64,000 nucleotides of DNA from Bacteroidaceae bacterium (GTDB taxonomy: Bacteria; Bacteroidota; Bacteroidia; Bacteroidales; Bacteroidaceae), in contig JAFRTL010000016.1 in assembly GCA_017427065.1 (NCBI GenBank), positions 279,054 through 343,053 of the forward strand. Reading direction: 5' to 3'. The notes under the pieces were generated by a model, which had not been told where the DNA came from, did not search any database, and worked only from the letters and a program-made list of their open reading frames with translations. Shown here one piece after another: positions 49,962-59,974 of this stretch (the first letter of the stretch is position 1; each line of letters begins with the position of its first letter). The translations under genes were made by a program, and so were the position numbers.

Positions 49962-51989
49962 CTACCAGATGATGGCACGATCGGTTGGGTCGAGCCACAT
50001 CTTGTCGCCTGCTTTCACGCCAAAGGCATTGAAGAAGGTGTCGATGTTGCGTAGGGTGGCATTCACACGCCAACGGCCCAGTGAATGGGGATCGGTCTTG
50101 GTCTGCTGGTAGGCTGCTTCATCGGTGATGTTCTCTGCCCAGATGCGGCCATAGCTCAGGTAGAAACGCTGGTCGGGTGTGAAGCCGTCGATCACCTCGT
50201 TGCTCTGACCTTCATCGGTCTTCTTGAAGGCATCGTAGGCAATGCGGAGGCCGCCCTGATCGGCGATGTTCTCACCAAGGGTGAGGTGGCCGTTGGCATG
50301 CTCTTCGCCCACAGCGATGATCTGGTCGAACTGTGCTGCAAGCTTCTCTGCGCTGGCATGGAACTTCTCGGAGTCTTCTTCCTTCCACCAGTTGGCCATG
50401 TTGCCATCAGCATCGAAGGTGCTGCCCTGGTCGTCGAATCCGTGGGTCATCTCATGGCCTATCACCACACCGATGGCGCCATAGTTCACTGCATCGGAGG
50501 CGTTAGGGTCGAAGAACGGTGCCTGCAGGATGGCAGCTGGGAAGCAGATCTCATTGTTCAGCGGATTGTAGTAGGCGTTCACGGTCTGTGGCGTCATGCC
50601 CCATTCCTCACGATCGACGGGCTTGTCGCACTTGTCGAGGTTTCTGCGGGTCTCGTAGATGCTGGCAGCCTTGATGTTCTCGTAGAGCGACTTCTGTGGG
50701 TCGATGACGAGGCCGCTGTAGTCGCGCCACTTGTCGGGATAACCTATCTTCACGGTGAAGGCGTTGAGCTTCACCAGGGCATTGATCTTGGTCTCAGGAC
50801 TCATCCAGTCGAGTGTAGCGATGTGCTGTGCGAGGGCTTTGCGCAGGTTGGTGATGAGCTTCATCATCTTCTGCTTGCTGTCTTCTGGGAAGTATTTCTC
50901 TACGTAGAGCTGGCCCACGGCTTCGCCCAGGAGGCCGTTAGGATAGCTTTGGGCGCGCTTCCAACGTGGCTGGCGCTCTTGCTGGCCCGTGAGCATGCGT
51001 CCGAAGAAGTCGAAGCTGGTCTCTGCGATCTCATCGCTCAGATAGCCTACAGAGCCATTGATGATCTCGTTGGAGATGTAGTCTTTGAGGGCCTGGTCTT
51101 TCATGGTGGTCATGAATTCATTGGCCACGGCCATGACCTTAGGCTCTGTGAGGATGACCTGCTTGAGGTCTTTCAGGCCCATGAGGTCGAAGTACTGGCG
51201 CCAGTTGATGGCTGGGTAGTCTTGCTGCAGCTGCTCCACGGTGCGGATGTTGTAGAGCTTGGTGTAGTCGCGCTGCTCGGCACGAGTCATGCTGGCTTCA
51301 GCGAACTTATATTCCATGTCATAGACGGTCTTCACGGCACGCTTGGCATCTTTCTCCTTGAAACCTGCGAGCACGAAGAGCTTCTGCAGGGTGTTGCGAT
51401 AGGCCTCCTGCAGCTTCTTGCTGTCTGGATCGGTCTTGAGGTAGTAGTCACGATCGGGCAGTCCGCCGGTGCCTGCGCTCATATAGACCACGTTCATGGA
51501 GCTGTTGGCGAGGTCGGCATCTACGCCAATGCCAAAGAAGGGGTTGGCCAGAGCGAGGTGCATCTTGGCCAAGACCTCGGTGAGGTTCTCTTTCTTGATG
51601 GTCTGCACTTCTGCCAAGTCGGCCTGGATGGGCTGTGCGCCTTCACGGTTCAGACGGATGCTGTCCATCGCCATGTTGTAGAGGTCCTTCACCTTCTGTC
51701 CCACGGTGCCAAAGGCATGCTGCTCTTTCTGCAGATTGTCGAAAAGCTCCTGCAGCTGCAGGCGGTTCTTCTCTGCCAGGTCGTTGAACACGCCATAGCT
51801 GGAGTACTGAGGGGAGAGGGGGTTGGCCTTCATCCAGCCGCCACCAGCGTACTGGAAGAAATCATCGCCTGGTTTGACACTCTCATCCATGTCGGCACGA
51901 TTGATGCCTGAGGTCTTTTGTTGGGCGTTGAGGGTGAGCAGAGGCAGGGATGCCAGGGCTACCAACGCCAGTTTCTTGATTACATTCAT
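49962..51989 (-). CDS. pepO: M13-family metallopeptidase (PepO-like)
   Basis: 675-residue neprilysin-family zinc endopeptidase, exported by signal peptide MNVIKKLALVALASLPLLTLNAQ. Zinc motif HEMTH (H512, E513, H516) in VIGHEMTHGFDD, third ligand in GENIADQGGLRIA, substrate NAYYNP motif upstream and a C-terminal W residue. It cleaves small peptides in the periplasm. ATG 51989 is chosen over an upstream start that adds a non-signal basic stretch. Base composition looks more G+C-rich than the flanks, as in the adjacent GH106 gene. Confidence 0.93.
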   Translation of the reverse strand: MNVIKKLALVALASLPLLTLNAQQKTSGINRADMDESVKPGDDFFQYAGGGWMKANPLSPQYSSYGVFNDLAEKNRLQLQELFDNLQKEQHAFGTVGQKVKDLYNMAMDSIRLNREGAQPIQADLAEVQTIKKENLTEVLAKMHLALANPFFGIGVDADLANSSMNVVYMSAGTGGLPDRDYYLKTDPDSKKLQEAYRNTLQKLFVLAGFKEKDAKRAVKTVYDMEYKFAEASMTRAEQRDYTKLYNIRTVEQLQQDYPAINWRQYFDLMGLKDLKQVILTEPKVMAVANEFMTTMKDQALKDYISNEIINGSVGYLSDEIAETSFDFFGRMLTGQQERQPRWKRAQSYPNGLLGEAVGQLYVEKYFPEDSKQKMMKLITNLRKALAQHIATLDWMSPETKINALVKLNAFTVKIGYPDKWRDYSGLVIDPQKSLYENIKAASIYETRRNLDKCDKPVDREEWGMTPQTVNAYYNPLNNEICFPAAILQAPFFDPNASDAVNYGAIGVVIGHEMTHGFDDQGSTFDADGNMANWWKEEDSEKFHASAEKLAAQFDQIIAVGEEHANGHLTLGENIADQGGLRIAYDAFKKTDEGQSNEVIDGFTPDQRFYLSYGRIWAENITDEAAYQQTKTDPHSLGRWRVNATLRNIDTFFNAFGVKAGDKMWLDPTDRAIIW

Positions 51990-52220
51990 AATGCTTACTA
52001 TTAGTTTAAATTTTAATATTAGACGTATGAAATGGTTTCGAGGTTGCAAAAGTATCACTTTTTTTTTGTTTTGCAAATCCTTGAGAGCCTATTGGCTATT
52101 TATTAATTAAAGTTGTCCTATCTCTTTGATTTTGAGCCTATGACTTGTCTGATTGTACGATTATCACTAACTTTACAACGATTTACAAGACGAAAATCAA
52201 GATAATAAACAGATAAACAG

Positions 52221-55200
52221 ATGAAAAAGATTGGTAAATTGATGCTGGGTGCCGTGTTGGCGCTCTCAGCATGTACAGGACCGCAGTTCGACCAGCAGTT
52301 GCTGGATAATTTCCAGAACCCTCCACAGGAGGCGCGTCCGCGTGTGTGGTGGCACTGGATGAATGGTAACATCACCAAGGATGGCATCTACAAGGACATC
52401 ATGTGGATGAATCGTGCGGGCATCGGAGGCTTCCATGCGTTTGATGCAGGACTGGCTACCCCGCAGGTGGTGGATGAGCGACTGATCTACATGACGCCTG
52501 AGTGGAAGGAGGCCTTCAAGTATGCCATCACGCTGGCTGACTCGCTGGGCATGGAGGCCGCTGTGGCCAGTGCCCCTGGATGGAGCAACACGGGTGGCCC
52601 ATGGGTGAAGCCCGAGAATGCCATGAAGAAGCTGACGTGGCGCGAGATGGATGTGAAGGGCGGACAGGAGTTGGTGGTGGCCTTGCCAAAGCCTTTTGAG
52701 ACCACGGGCAGCTTCCAGAACTATACGGGGGAAACTTCCGTGACATCTTCCATCGTGGAGGCCGTGGAGACGTCCGACTGGTATAAGGACCTCTATGTGA
52801 TAGCCGTGAAGAAAACGGAGGCTGACAAGAGTCTGGCGGAGCTGAATGCGAAGGTGACCAGCAGCGGCGGACGCTTCACACTGGAGCAGCTGACGGATGG
52901 CGACTTGGCGAATGCCGTGCCTCTTCCTGCTGATCTGAAGCAGGGCTATGCGTGGATTCAGTTTGAGTTCCCAGAGCCTCAGACCATCAAGGCGCTGAGC
53001 GTGGTGGATGGCAACGTGCGTGGCGAGTGGCAGACCAACAAGGCGGCTGTGACGAAGCACCTTCTGGCCAGTGACGACGGCAAGGAGTTCAGGCCTGTAT
53101 GCGACATCCCTCATGGTGGGACGGTGCGCCAGACCATCGATATTCCTGAAACGAAGGCGAAGTATTTCCGCGTGACGTTCGACAACAATATCTCTGCCAA
53201 TCCGTATGCCGCTATAGCCGCATCGATGGGCTACGCGCTGGATAACAGCGTCACGCCTACACCTGTGAGTGAGCTGGTGCTCTACACGGTGAGCAAGGTG
53301 AACCATGCGGAGGAGAAGGCCGCTTTCTCTTCACCGTTTGACATGATGGACTTTGTGACACCTGACGCTGAGGGCGTGCAAGAGGTGATCGACCTGACGG
53401 CTCAGGTGAAGGACGGGCAGTTGACGTGGAATGCCCCTGCAGGCGACTGGCGCATCTATCGCTTTGGCTATTCGCTCACGGGAAAGACCAACCATCCTGC
53501 TTCTCCTGAAGCTACGGGCTTGGAAGTGACGAAGCTCGACAAGGACGCTGTGACGGATTACATCAACTACTATCTGGATACCTATAAGGATGCCACGGGC
53601 GGACTGATGGGTGCAAAGGGTCTTCACTACCTGCTGATAGACAGCTATGAGGCAGGATGGGAGACCTGGGCGCCACAGATGCCACAGGAGTTCGAGAAAC
53701 GTCGTGGCTACAGTCTGCTGAAGTGGATGCCTGCCCTGACGGGACAGATCGTGGAGAACACGGCGAAGACGGAGCAGTTCCTCTTCGACTGGCGCCACAC
53801 CATCGGGGAACTGATCGCTGAGAATATGTATGGCAACATCGCCCAGATAGCCAAGGAGCGTGGCATGGACACCTACTTCGAGGCACATGAGAACGGACGC
53901 CTCTACATGCCTGACGGTATGGCTGTGAAGGGCAAGGCAGACATCCCTATGGCAGCTATGTGGCAGTTGGCTTCTAGTACGACTTCAGGCAATTCTACCT
54001 ATGAGATGGCAGAATCGGACATCCGCGAATCGGCTTCCGCGGCACATGTCTATGGACGTAAGTTCGTGGCTGCAGAATCGCTCACTGCCAATGGTATAGA
54101 AGGGAATGCCTATGCTTACTATCCAGGCAATCTGAAGTTGGTGGCCGATCTGGAGATGGCGAATGGTGTGAACCGTTTCGTGATCCATGAGAGTGCCCAT
54201 CAGCCTGTGGACGACAAGAAGCCTGGTCTGGGACTGATGATCTTCGGACAGTGGTTCAATCGTCACGACACATGGGCCGAGCAAGCCAAGGCGTGGACTG
54301 ACTATCTGGCTCGCAGCAGCTACATGCTGCAGCAAGGACAGTTCGTGGCGGATGTGGCTTACTATTACGGAGAGGACAATGTGGTGACGGGTCTCTTTGG
54401 CAACGAGCATCCAGCTGTGCCTAAGAGCTACAACTACGACTATGTGAATGCGGAGATTCTGAGCACGCTGCTGACGTATAATGGCAAACAGCTGACCTTG
54501 CCAAGTGGTATGAGCTACAAGATGCTGGTGCTGGATAAGAACTGCAACCGTATGTCGCTTCCAGTGCTGCGCAAGTTGGCAGAATTGGCTAAGGCGGGAG
54601 CGCTGATTTGTGGCGAGAAGCCTGTGATGGAGCCTACCATGCAGGGCGACAAGGAGGAGTTCCAGCGCCTGGTAGATGAGGTGTGGAACGCTGGCTTGAC
54701 AAACGTGATGAGTGGCGTGAGCATCGCAGAGGCTCTACAGCAGGCAGGTATTCAGCCCGATTTCTCGGCTGCTGATATGACGGATTTGCGCTATGTGCAT
54801 CGCTCTACGGACAAGGCGGAGATCTACTGGGTGAACAATCGCAAGGACGAGGCTCGCACTCTGGAGGCAACCTTCCGTGTGAGTGGACTGAAGCCTACGC
54901 TCTGGCATCCAGAGACGGGACAGATGGAAGAGGTATCTTACACCGTAAATGGTGACTTCACCACCGTGCAACTGCCAATGGTGCAGCAAGATGCGGTGTT
55001 CGTAGTCTTCAGTGGAGCAGGAGAGCGCCAGTTCACTGTGCCAGCCGTTCAGGAAAGACAGTTGGCTGAAATCAGCACCCCTTGGACGGTGGCATTCGAT
55101 ACGGCTTGGGGTGGTCCTTCACAGGTGACATTCGACAAGCTTGCGTCTTATACCGAGAGTGAGGATCCTGGCATCAAGTACTATTCTGGTACAGCTGTCT

Positions 55201-55538
55201 ATACGAATAAGGTGACGGTAAATGAGGCTGATCTGCAGAGTGGCAGCATCCTTATCGACCTTGGAAAGGTGGGCTGCCTGGCTGAAGTGAAGGTCAACGG
55301 ACAGAGTGCTGGCGTGCTGTGGAAAGCACCTTATCGGGCAGACATCACTTCTTTGCTGAAGGCGGGTGAGAACATGCTGGAAATAGCAGTGGTGAATCAA
55401 TGGGTGAATCGTCTCATTGGTGACGCGCAGCCAGATGCCCAGCAGAAATATACGTATACGTCGTTTACCTTCTACTATCCGGGCTCACAACTCCTCCCTG
55501 CAGGATTGATGGGACCAGTAAGATTGGTTACTAAGTAA
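52221..55538 (+). CDS. GH106 alpha-L-rhamnosidase lipoprotein
   Basis: 1105 residues. Lipobox LSAC at about 15-18, then the GH106 hallmark RPRVWWHWMNGNITKDGI near the N-terminus, AAVASAPGWSNTGGPWV, and catalytic-domain segments LLIDSYEAGWETWAP and YFEAHENGRLY; a C-terminal galactose-binding-like sandwich (about 930-1105). GH106 enzymes remove alpha-rhamnose, for example from rhamnogalacturonan II. Single gene without a PUL; terminator follows. Codon and base use appear more G+C-rich than the window average. Confidence 0.92.
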   Translation: MKKIGKLMLGAVLALSACTGPQFDQQLLDNFQNPPQEARPRVWWHWMNGNITKDGIYKDIMWMNRAGIGGFHAFDAGLATPQVVDERLIYMTPEWKEAFKYAITLADSLGMEAAVASAPGWSNTGGPWVKPENAMKKLTWREMDVKGGQELVVALPKPFETTGSFQNYTGETSVTSSIVEAVETSDWYKDLYVIAVKKTEADKSLAELNAKVTSSGGRFTLEQLTDGDLANAVPLPADLKQGYAWIQFEFPEPQTIKALSVVDGNVRGEWQTNKAAVTKHLLASDDGKEFRPVCDIPHGGTVRQTIDIPETKAKYFRVTFDNNISANPYAAIAASMGYALDNSVTPTPVSELVLYTVSKVNHAEEKAAFSSPFDMMDFVTPDAEGVQEVIDLTAQVKDGQLTWNAPAGDWRIYRFGYSLTGKTNHPASPEATGLEVTKLDKDAVTDYINYYLDTYKDATGGLMGAKGLHYLLIDSYEAGWETWAPQMPQEFEKRRGYSLLKWMPALTGQIVENTAKTEQFLFDWRHTIGELIAENMYGNIAQIAKERGMDTYFEAHENGRLYMPDGMAVKGKADIPMAAMWQLASSTTSGNSTYEMAESDIRESASAAHVYGRKFVAAESLTANGIEGNAYAYYPGNLKLVADLEMANGVNRFVIHESAHQPVDDKKPGLGLMIFGQWFNRHDTWAEQAKAWTDYLARSSYMLQQGQFVADVAYYYGEDNVVTGLFGNEHPAVPKSYNYDYVNAEILSTLLTYNGKQLTLPSGMSYKMLVLDKNCNRMSLPVLRKLAELAKAGALICGEKPVMEPTMQGDKEEFQRLVDEVWNAGLTNVMSGVSIAEALQQAGIQPDFSAADMTDLRYVHRSTDKAEIYWVNNRKDEARTLEATFRVSGLKPTLWHPETGQMEEVSYTVNGDFTTVQLPMVQQDAVFVVFSGAGERQFTVPAVQERQLAEISTPWTVAFDTAWGGPSQVTFDKLASYTESEDPGIKYYSGTAVYTNKVTVNEADLQSGSILIDLGKVGCLAEVKVNGQSAGVLWKAPYRADITSLLKAGENMLEIAVVNQWVNRLIGDAQPDAQQKYTYTSFTFYYPGSQLLPAGLMGPVRLVTK

Positions 55539-55555
55539 GCGAACCATGAAATAAG

Positions 55556-55590
55556 AAAAGGGGTGTGCCAAACGGTACACCCCTTTTCTT
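55556..55590. terminator. Bidirectional terminator
   Basis: AAAAGGGGTGTGCC (55556-55569) pairs with GGTACACCCCTTTT (55574-55587), one G-U pair, loop AAAC. It separates the GH106 and acyltransferase genes. Confidence 0.88.
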
Positions 55591-56697
55591 CTAAATACTT
55601 TTCTCTCCTAGTACACACCAGCGGATAACAGGGATGCGACGAATGATTTCGTAGATCAACGGGGAGAGTGTAAAGACAGCTATTGTCAGAATCACATACA
55701 TTGCCCATGGAGGCAGTTGTGTATAGACCTTCATCGTATACCCTAAGCCTGCAATTACGAGATAGTGCACTATATAGAGACCAAAACTGCTGCGCGTCAT
55801 ATAGCCAGCAAAGGCACCTGTATAATCGAAGCAGGCCTTGAACCATCCCATCATGGCTAAGCACATGAGCCAACCATAAAGGCAATTGAGCGGACTTCCT
55901 AAATACTCAGGAGAGGTGTTGTTCTCTCCAAAGGTAGTGACTGTAAGCACCACGCCAGAGATGACAGCAACTGCTATCAGTGGCTTCCAAATCTTCGTCA
56001 CTTTCTCTTGTATCTCGTCATGGGAGAACACAAAGTATCCCATTAGGAAAGGCACGAGATAAAACAGAGGCTTGTAAAGGTTCAGCAATCCATCGAGGCT
56101 CTCAGGACGGGGCTCTTGTATCATGGTGTGCTCTCCTGCCCAGAAAAGCAAACCTCCTATCACGATAATAGCGAGGTAGTTGGCTTTGCCACACCATGCC
56201 CATAGTTTGTCTTTGGCATCGAGCACACGAATCAACAGCAATACGATGCATAGCAGCCATAGCAGTTGTATGAACCACAAAGGGCCTATGCCACTGATGG
56301 ACATAACAAGATATTTTACCACTAAAGGAAGACCATCTAAAACACCTAACCTTTCTGCTACAATGGTATTAAAATAACCTACCATCCAATGGAATACGAA
56401 AAGGCCAATGGTAGATGGCACTAATAACTTACGAGTGCGGCTCTTGAACCACTCTTTGGCAGAATATTTCTCCAAGGCATACTTGGCACTCACGCCTGCC
56501 AAGAGGAACATCAAGGGCATAAACCAAGGATAGAGCACGTACATTACAACGTCCTGATATTGTGGCACTTCGGGATAGTCGCCAAAACCTCCCACACCTC
56601 CAAACACGCCCTTGTTGTTATAGAAATAAAACACATGATAGAACAGTACCAACAGCACCGTTACCCATCGCAGATTGTCCATCCAATGCTTTCTCAT
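55591..56697 (-). CDS. Acyltransferase family 3 membrane protein
   Basis: 368 residues with about ten transmembrane helices. The conserved His is in VLFYHVFYFYNN near the N-terminus; PLMFLLAGVSAKYALEKYS and the GPLWFIQLLWLL segment are typical of acyltransferase_3 (OafA/OpgC group). Such enzymes O-acylate surface glycans or periplasmic glucans. Monocistronic; acceptor unknown. Confidence 0.9.
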   Translation of the reverse strand: MRKHWMDNLRWVTVLLVLFYHVFYFYNNKGVFGGVGGFGDYPEVPQYQDVVMYVLYPWFMPLMFLLAGVSAKYALEKYSAKEWFKSRTRKLLVPSTIGLFVFHWMVGYFNTIVAERLGVLDGLPLVVKYLVMSISGIGPLWFIQLLWLLCIVLLLIRVLDAKDKLWAWCGKANYLAIIVIGGLLFWAGEHTMIQEPRPESLDGLLNLYKPLFYLVPFLMGYFVFSHDEIQEKVTKIWKPLIAVAVISGVVLTVTTFGENNTSPEYLGSPLNCLYGWLMCLAMMGWFKACFDYTGAFAGYMTRSSFGLYIVHYLVIAGLGYTMKVYTQLPPWAMYVILTIAVFTLSPLIYEIIRRIPVIRWCVLGEKSI

Positions 56698-56793
56698 CGC
56701 TTCAGTTGTTTATACGACAAAGATAAGAAAAGACAACAATCCCTGCAAGTTTTTGGGATAATCTGCAGGGATTTGTGATGAATAGTGCTGTCT

Positions 56794-57195
56794 TTATGTA
56801 AGTATAGCGGTTTTTCGCATATCCAGTATGTCCACCACATTGTTGTAGATACTGAGTAGCCCAAAGGTCATGAGCAGAGAGAGGGTTGTGGTGGTAATGA
56901 GGCGGGAATTTTCTGCCAGCCACAAGAAGAAACCACTCTTCACATGGAACGTGAAGATGGGTACATCTGCAGGGGTGGAAAGAATGTACATCAGAGTCGC
57001 TGCACCACTGATGATACCCACCAGAAAAGCTACCACCATGAAGGTCTTATAGCGACGAAGGATGGCTTCTTGGTGCTGCTTAATGTATTCCACCGTATCT
57101 AGGCGCTTGGTGAGTGATGCCATGAATGCCTCACGATCATCAAAACATGGTTTCTGAGCGAGGAAAAGATCCTCAAGGGCTTTGTCTTTATTCAT
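56794..57195 (-). CDS. Putative transmembrane anti-sigma factor
   Basis: 133 residues: a soluble N-terminal half with EDLFLAQKP...DREAFMASLTKRL and two hydrophobic helices (about 51-72 and 98-118). It overlaps the upstream ECF sigma gene by 4 bases, the usual place for an anti-sigma. No zinc-binding HxxxCxxC motif is seen, so the assignment rests on position and topology. Confidence 0.65.
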   Translation of the reverse strand: MNKDKALEDLFLAQKPCFDDREAFMASLTKRLDTVEYIKQHQEAILRRYKTFMVVAFLVGIISGAATLMYILSTPADVPIFTFHVKSGFFLWLAENSRLITTTTLSLLMTFGLLSIYNNVVDILDMRKTAILT

Positions 57196-57668
57196 ATTTT
57201 CAATTTCTCTTTCAGTTTATCACGTCCGCGTGAGAGTTGTTTCTTGACAGCATCCTCAGAGGTCTCAGTTATCTTGGCTATCTCCTTGATGCAATATCCA
57301 TTGAGATAGAAGAGCGTAATGGCGGAGCGCTCTTTAGGAGGAAGGGTGCGCAATGCCAAGTAGAGATCTTGGTGCTCAAAACGGGAGTCTGCCGATTTAT
57401 TGCTAATGATTCTCCGTGCTTCATCGATACTTTCCAACGTGCGACAACTGGCCTTATGGTTGAGAAAGGTGTTATAAGCGATCTTGAAAAGCCAAGAGCG
57501 GAACTTTCCCTGATCCTGATAACCCGCAGAAGAGAGGTAGGCTTTCACCAGCGCATCTTGTGCCAAGTCATCCGCATCATCCTTGTTGCCACAGCAGAGC
57601 GCAAGCAAGAAGCCTCGAAGTGCATCCTGCTCACGCTCCACAAGAGTTATGAAAGATTCTCGAGTCAC
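57192..57668 (-). CDS. ECF RNA polymerase sigma factor
   Basis: 158 residues with sigma-70 region 2 (DDADDLAQDALVKAYLS...KFRSWLFKIAYNTFLNH) and region 4 (ALRTLPPKERSAITLFYLNGYCIKEIAKITETSEDAVKKQLSRGRDKLK). Group IV (ECF) sigma; co-transcribed with the putative anti-sigma downstream and a small membrane protein gene 4 bases upstream. Confidence 0.93.
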   Translation of the reverse strand: MTRESFITLVEREQDALRGFLLALCCGNKDDADDLAQDALVKAYLSSAGYQDQGKFRSWLFKIAYNTFLNHKASCRTLESIDEARRIISNKSADSRFEHQDLYLALRTLPPKERSAITLFYLNGYCIKEIAKITETSEDAVKKQLSRGRDKLKEKLKI

Positions 57669-57672
57669 AAAA

Positions 57673-58119
57673 TTATTCCTTTGTGGTTAATGCTTTTTCT
57701 TCAGCCTCTATCTCTCTTGATAGCAATTTCTTGCCTACAGCAAAATTAATGAGGAAAGAAATGCCAATAGCCAGAATAATAGAGCCGAGAATGATAAACC
57801 CAGGAGCATCGCTTGTACCTCCTAAATCGTTTACAATAATGTAGACTCCCGAACCTATTATTAACGCACCACAAAAAGAGATAATGCAGCCCCACAACAA
57901 TTTGGTGAGCAGCTTCTCCTTCAGAAGCTTTTGCTTGGGCTCTGTTTTCTTAATAAACTCTTCAATATTCATTTCTGGATTTTTCTCAATGGCTGCCAAA
58001 ATAATTTGTGTACGTTTGTTGGTTTCGTTCATTCTCTGACGGATAAATAACCAAAATAACATGACAGGAAGTACACCTCCTAATGCAATCGGTACTAAAA
58101 TATCTACTAATACATACAT
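57673..58119 (-). CDS. DUF6249-like membrane protein
   Basis: 148 residues: an N-terminal helix (about 5-25), a charged cytoplasmic stretch (RQRMNETNKRTQIILAAIEKNPEMNIEEFI) and two further helices (about 75-95 and 108-128). The layout resembles DUF6249 proteins that often accompany ECF sigma genes in Bacteroidetes. Function unknown; probably part of the sigma regulon circuit. Confidence 0.7.
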   Translation of the reverse strand: MYVLVDILVPIALGGVLPVMLFWLFIRQRMNETNKRTQIILAAIEKNPEMNIEEFIKKTEPKQKLLKEKLLTKLLWGCIISFCGALIIGSGVYIIVNDLGGTSDAPGFIILGSIILAIGISFLINFAVGKKLLSREIEAEEKALTTKE

Positions 58120-58207
58120 ATTCTTACTTGTTTTTAATGTTAAACTTCAATTTCTCGAACCAGTTCACATATATAACAAGTACGAAAGGCAAAAGGTGAC
58201 ATCTTAT

Positions 58208-58834
58208 TTAATCTTCGTATCCTAATTGTCCAGGAAGGCGGAGTTTTTCTTTCTTTGGGAAGGTCGCTTCATAGGCTTCGAAAGCCTCTGGGTGCTCCTC
58301 TGCCACGAAATAACCCTTTGGTGGGCCATAGGTACCCTCACGATCTCCCCAATAGCCAGGGATCAGCTCTTGGGCAAGGAAATAAGGCACTTCCGACTCT
58401 CTCGGCTCTGCATGATAGTGTATCTTCCGTTTGCTGGCCAAATCGAAGCCTGCATGTTTGTAGAATTCGATATTCCCCTCCATCTGTAACAGGCCTATAC
58501 CCATTTCCTTAGCTTTCTCCAAGGCATATTGCAACAATTTCAAGCCGTAGCCTTTGTGTTTATAAGCAGGATGAATGCTGATAGGGCCAAAAGTCCATGA
58601 AGGGAAAGGGCTGCCATCATCGAGTATAATCTCGGCTTTCGAGAACATCACATGTCCCATAATCTGGTCATCTTCCTCCATCACTAAATCCAGTTCTGGA
58701 ATGAAGTCTGGATTCGTTCGATACTGATGGAGCACATAATGCTCTGTGCATCCTGGACGATAGACGTTCCAGAATGCCTCACGCGTAAGGTTCTCTACCT
58801 CACGATAATCCTTGGGTTGTTCTAATCTTATCAT
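58208..58834 (-). CDS. GNAT acetyltransferase, last gene of the MerR operon
   Basis: 208 residues. Acetyl-CoA loop PAYKHKGYGLKLLQYALEKAKEMG and FGPISIHP strand are GNAT features; the C-terminal third (PYFLAQELIPGYWGDREGTYGPP) is an extension seen in YhbS-like members. It overlaps the CAT-like gene by 4 bases. Substrate unknown. Confidence 0.85.
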   Translation of the reverse strand: MIRLEQPKDYREVENLTREAFWNVYRPGCTEHYVLHQYRTNPDFIPELDLVMEEDDQIMGHVMFSKAEIILDDGSPFPSWTFGPISIHPAYKHKGYGLKLLQYALEKAKEMGIGLLQMEGNIEFYKHAGFDLASKRKIHYHAEPRESEVPYFLAQELIPGYWGDREGTYGPPKGYFVAEEHPEAFEAYEATFPKKEKLRLPGQLGYED

Positions 58835-59451
58835 TTCAAATCATTTATAGTCTTTTGTAACTCTACCAAAAAGTGTGTGGCCTGCTGACCATCCATCTGT
58901 ACATGATGGAATTGGAAAGAGATAGGCAGGGTGGTTTTGAACCAGTGACGTCTGTATCTTCCCCATGCTAGGAAGGGGTTATTGTAGATACCAGAGTATT
59001 GATTGACGATGCAGTCAAGCTCTGTTCCCACCAATGTCGATGTGCCAACTATAACGGCTTCACTGTCTAAGAGGTCCTGACAGGTTTGTTTGACGGTCTT
59101 TGTCAGGTACAGGTAATTGGCGTTAAACTGTTCTAGATTGTCATCACTGACAATGTCACAGAAACTCAGTCCGCCTTTCACGTTGTTCACAATCATATTG
59201 ATGGCGAGGCGATCGTATTTATACAGTTTCCCGTTCTCTGGCAGCAGGTAGAATTCTTCCATCTTGGATGCTGTCTTGGCGATGCACCAGCATAGGAGCA
59301 TGTTGAACTTAAAGCCCTTTCGTTTGCTCAACTTATACAGACGCGTCACATCGAAGGTCTTGGTAAGCGTCACCATCGGCATGGGTGACTTCATCCAGTG
59401 CTCAAACGCCTCTTTGCGATTCGTCTCTTTAGGGTCAATCTCTTGTTTCAT
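58831..59451 (-). CDS. Chloramphenicol-acetyltransferase-like enzyme
   Basis: 206 residues with the CAT fold. The catalytic His is in the HHxxxDG motif (FQFHHVQMDGQQATHFL, near residue 187), and the N-terminal RKEAFEHWM plus KFNMLLCWCIAKTAS match CatA-family organisation. It may inactivate an amphenicol or acylate another small molecule; many chromosomal CAT homologues lack drug activity. Its place in a MerR/GyrI operon with two GNATs makes a detoxification role plausible but unproved. Confidence 0.82.
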   Translation of the reverse strand: MKQEIDPKETNRKEAFEHWMKSPMPMVTLTKTFDVTRLYKLSKRKGFKFNMLLCWCIAKTASKMEEFYLLPENGKLYKYDRLAINMIVNNVKGGLSFCDIVSDDNLEQFNANYLYLTKTVKQTCQDLLDSEAVIVGTSTLVGTELDCIVNQYSGIYNNPFLAWGRYRRHWFKTTLPISFQFHHVQMDGQQATHFLVELQKTINDLK

Positions 59452-59455
59452 ATCT

Positions 59456-59974
59456 TTATTTTAGTTCAAAAAAGTAAAAGTCAGTCCAGCCTGTATTCTC
59501 AGCATATAGGTGCTGTTTGCCTCTGTACTCGAAACCTAAGCGTTTGTACATTCTGTGTGCTGGGGTGTTGGAAGCTAGTGCATCCAGGCGGATGGCCCAC
59601 ATGCCTTTCTCTTTAGCCAAGTTGATAGCCTCACGGACCATCTCAGAACCTATTCCTTTCCCTTGATAATCAGGACTGACTGCCAAGATATGTATCACTG
59701 CAGCTTTATCGTCAGCCACTTGCTGAAACCACTTAATAGCATGATAGTCTTCGCCTTGGTACATAGTGACAGCTACAGCCCCAACGATAACCTTTTCCTC
59801 TTTATATAGATACATGCTCCCTTCATCAATATAGGCTCTGATGCCTTCTTCTGTCGGGTGCTTACCTTTACTCCATCGGGCATAAACCGCCATCTCTGGC
59901 GTACGTGCTGTCACATCGTCATAAAAAGCTATGACGGATTCATATTCTTGTATTGTTGCTAATTCTATTTTCAT
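59456..59974 (-). CDS. GNAT acetyltransferase, second gene of the acyltransferase cluster
   Basis: 172 residues. VSPDYQGKGIGSEMVREAINLAKEKGMWAIRLD is the acetyl-CoA-binding motif A, and NTPAHRMYKRLGFEYRG motif B. It overlaps the DUF3795 gene by 4 bases at its start and ends 4 bases before the CAT-like gene. Confidence 0.9.
   Translation of the reverse strand: MKIELATIQEYESVIAFYDDVTARTPEMAVYARWSKGKHPTEEGIRAYIDEGSMYLYKEEKVIVGAVAVTMYQGEDYHAIKWFQQVADDKAAVIHILAVSPDYQGKGIGSEMVREAINLAKEKGMWAIRLDALASNTPAHRMYKRLGFEYRGKQHLYAENTGWTDFYFFELK

Noticed and set aside
50085-51911. 608-codon open frame antisense to PepO
   Set aside because: It lies opposite a well-supported gene and its composition reflects the reverse complement of PepO codons; no family is recognised.
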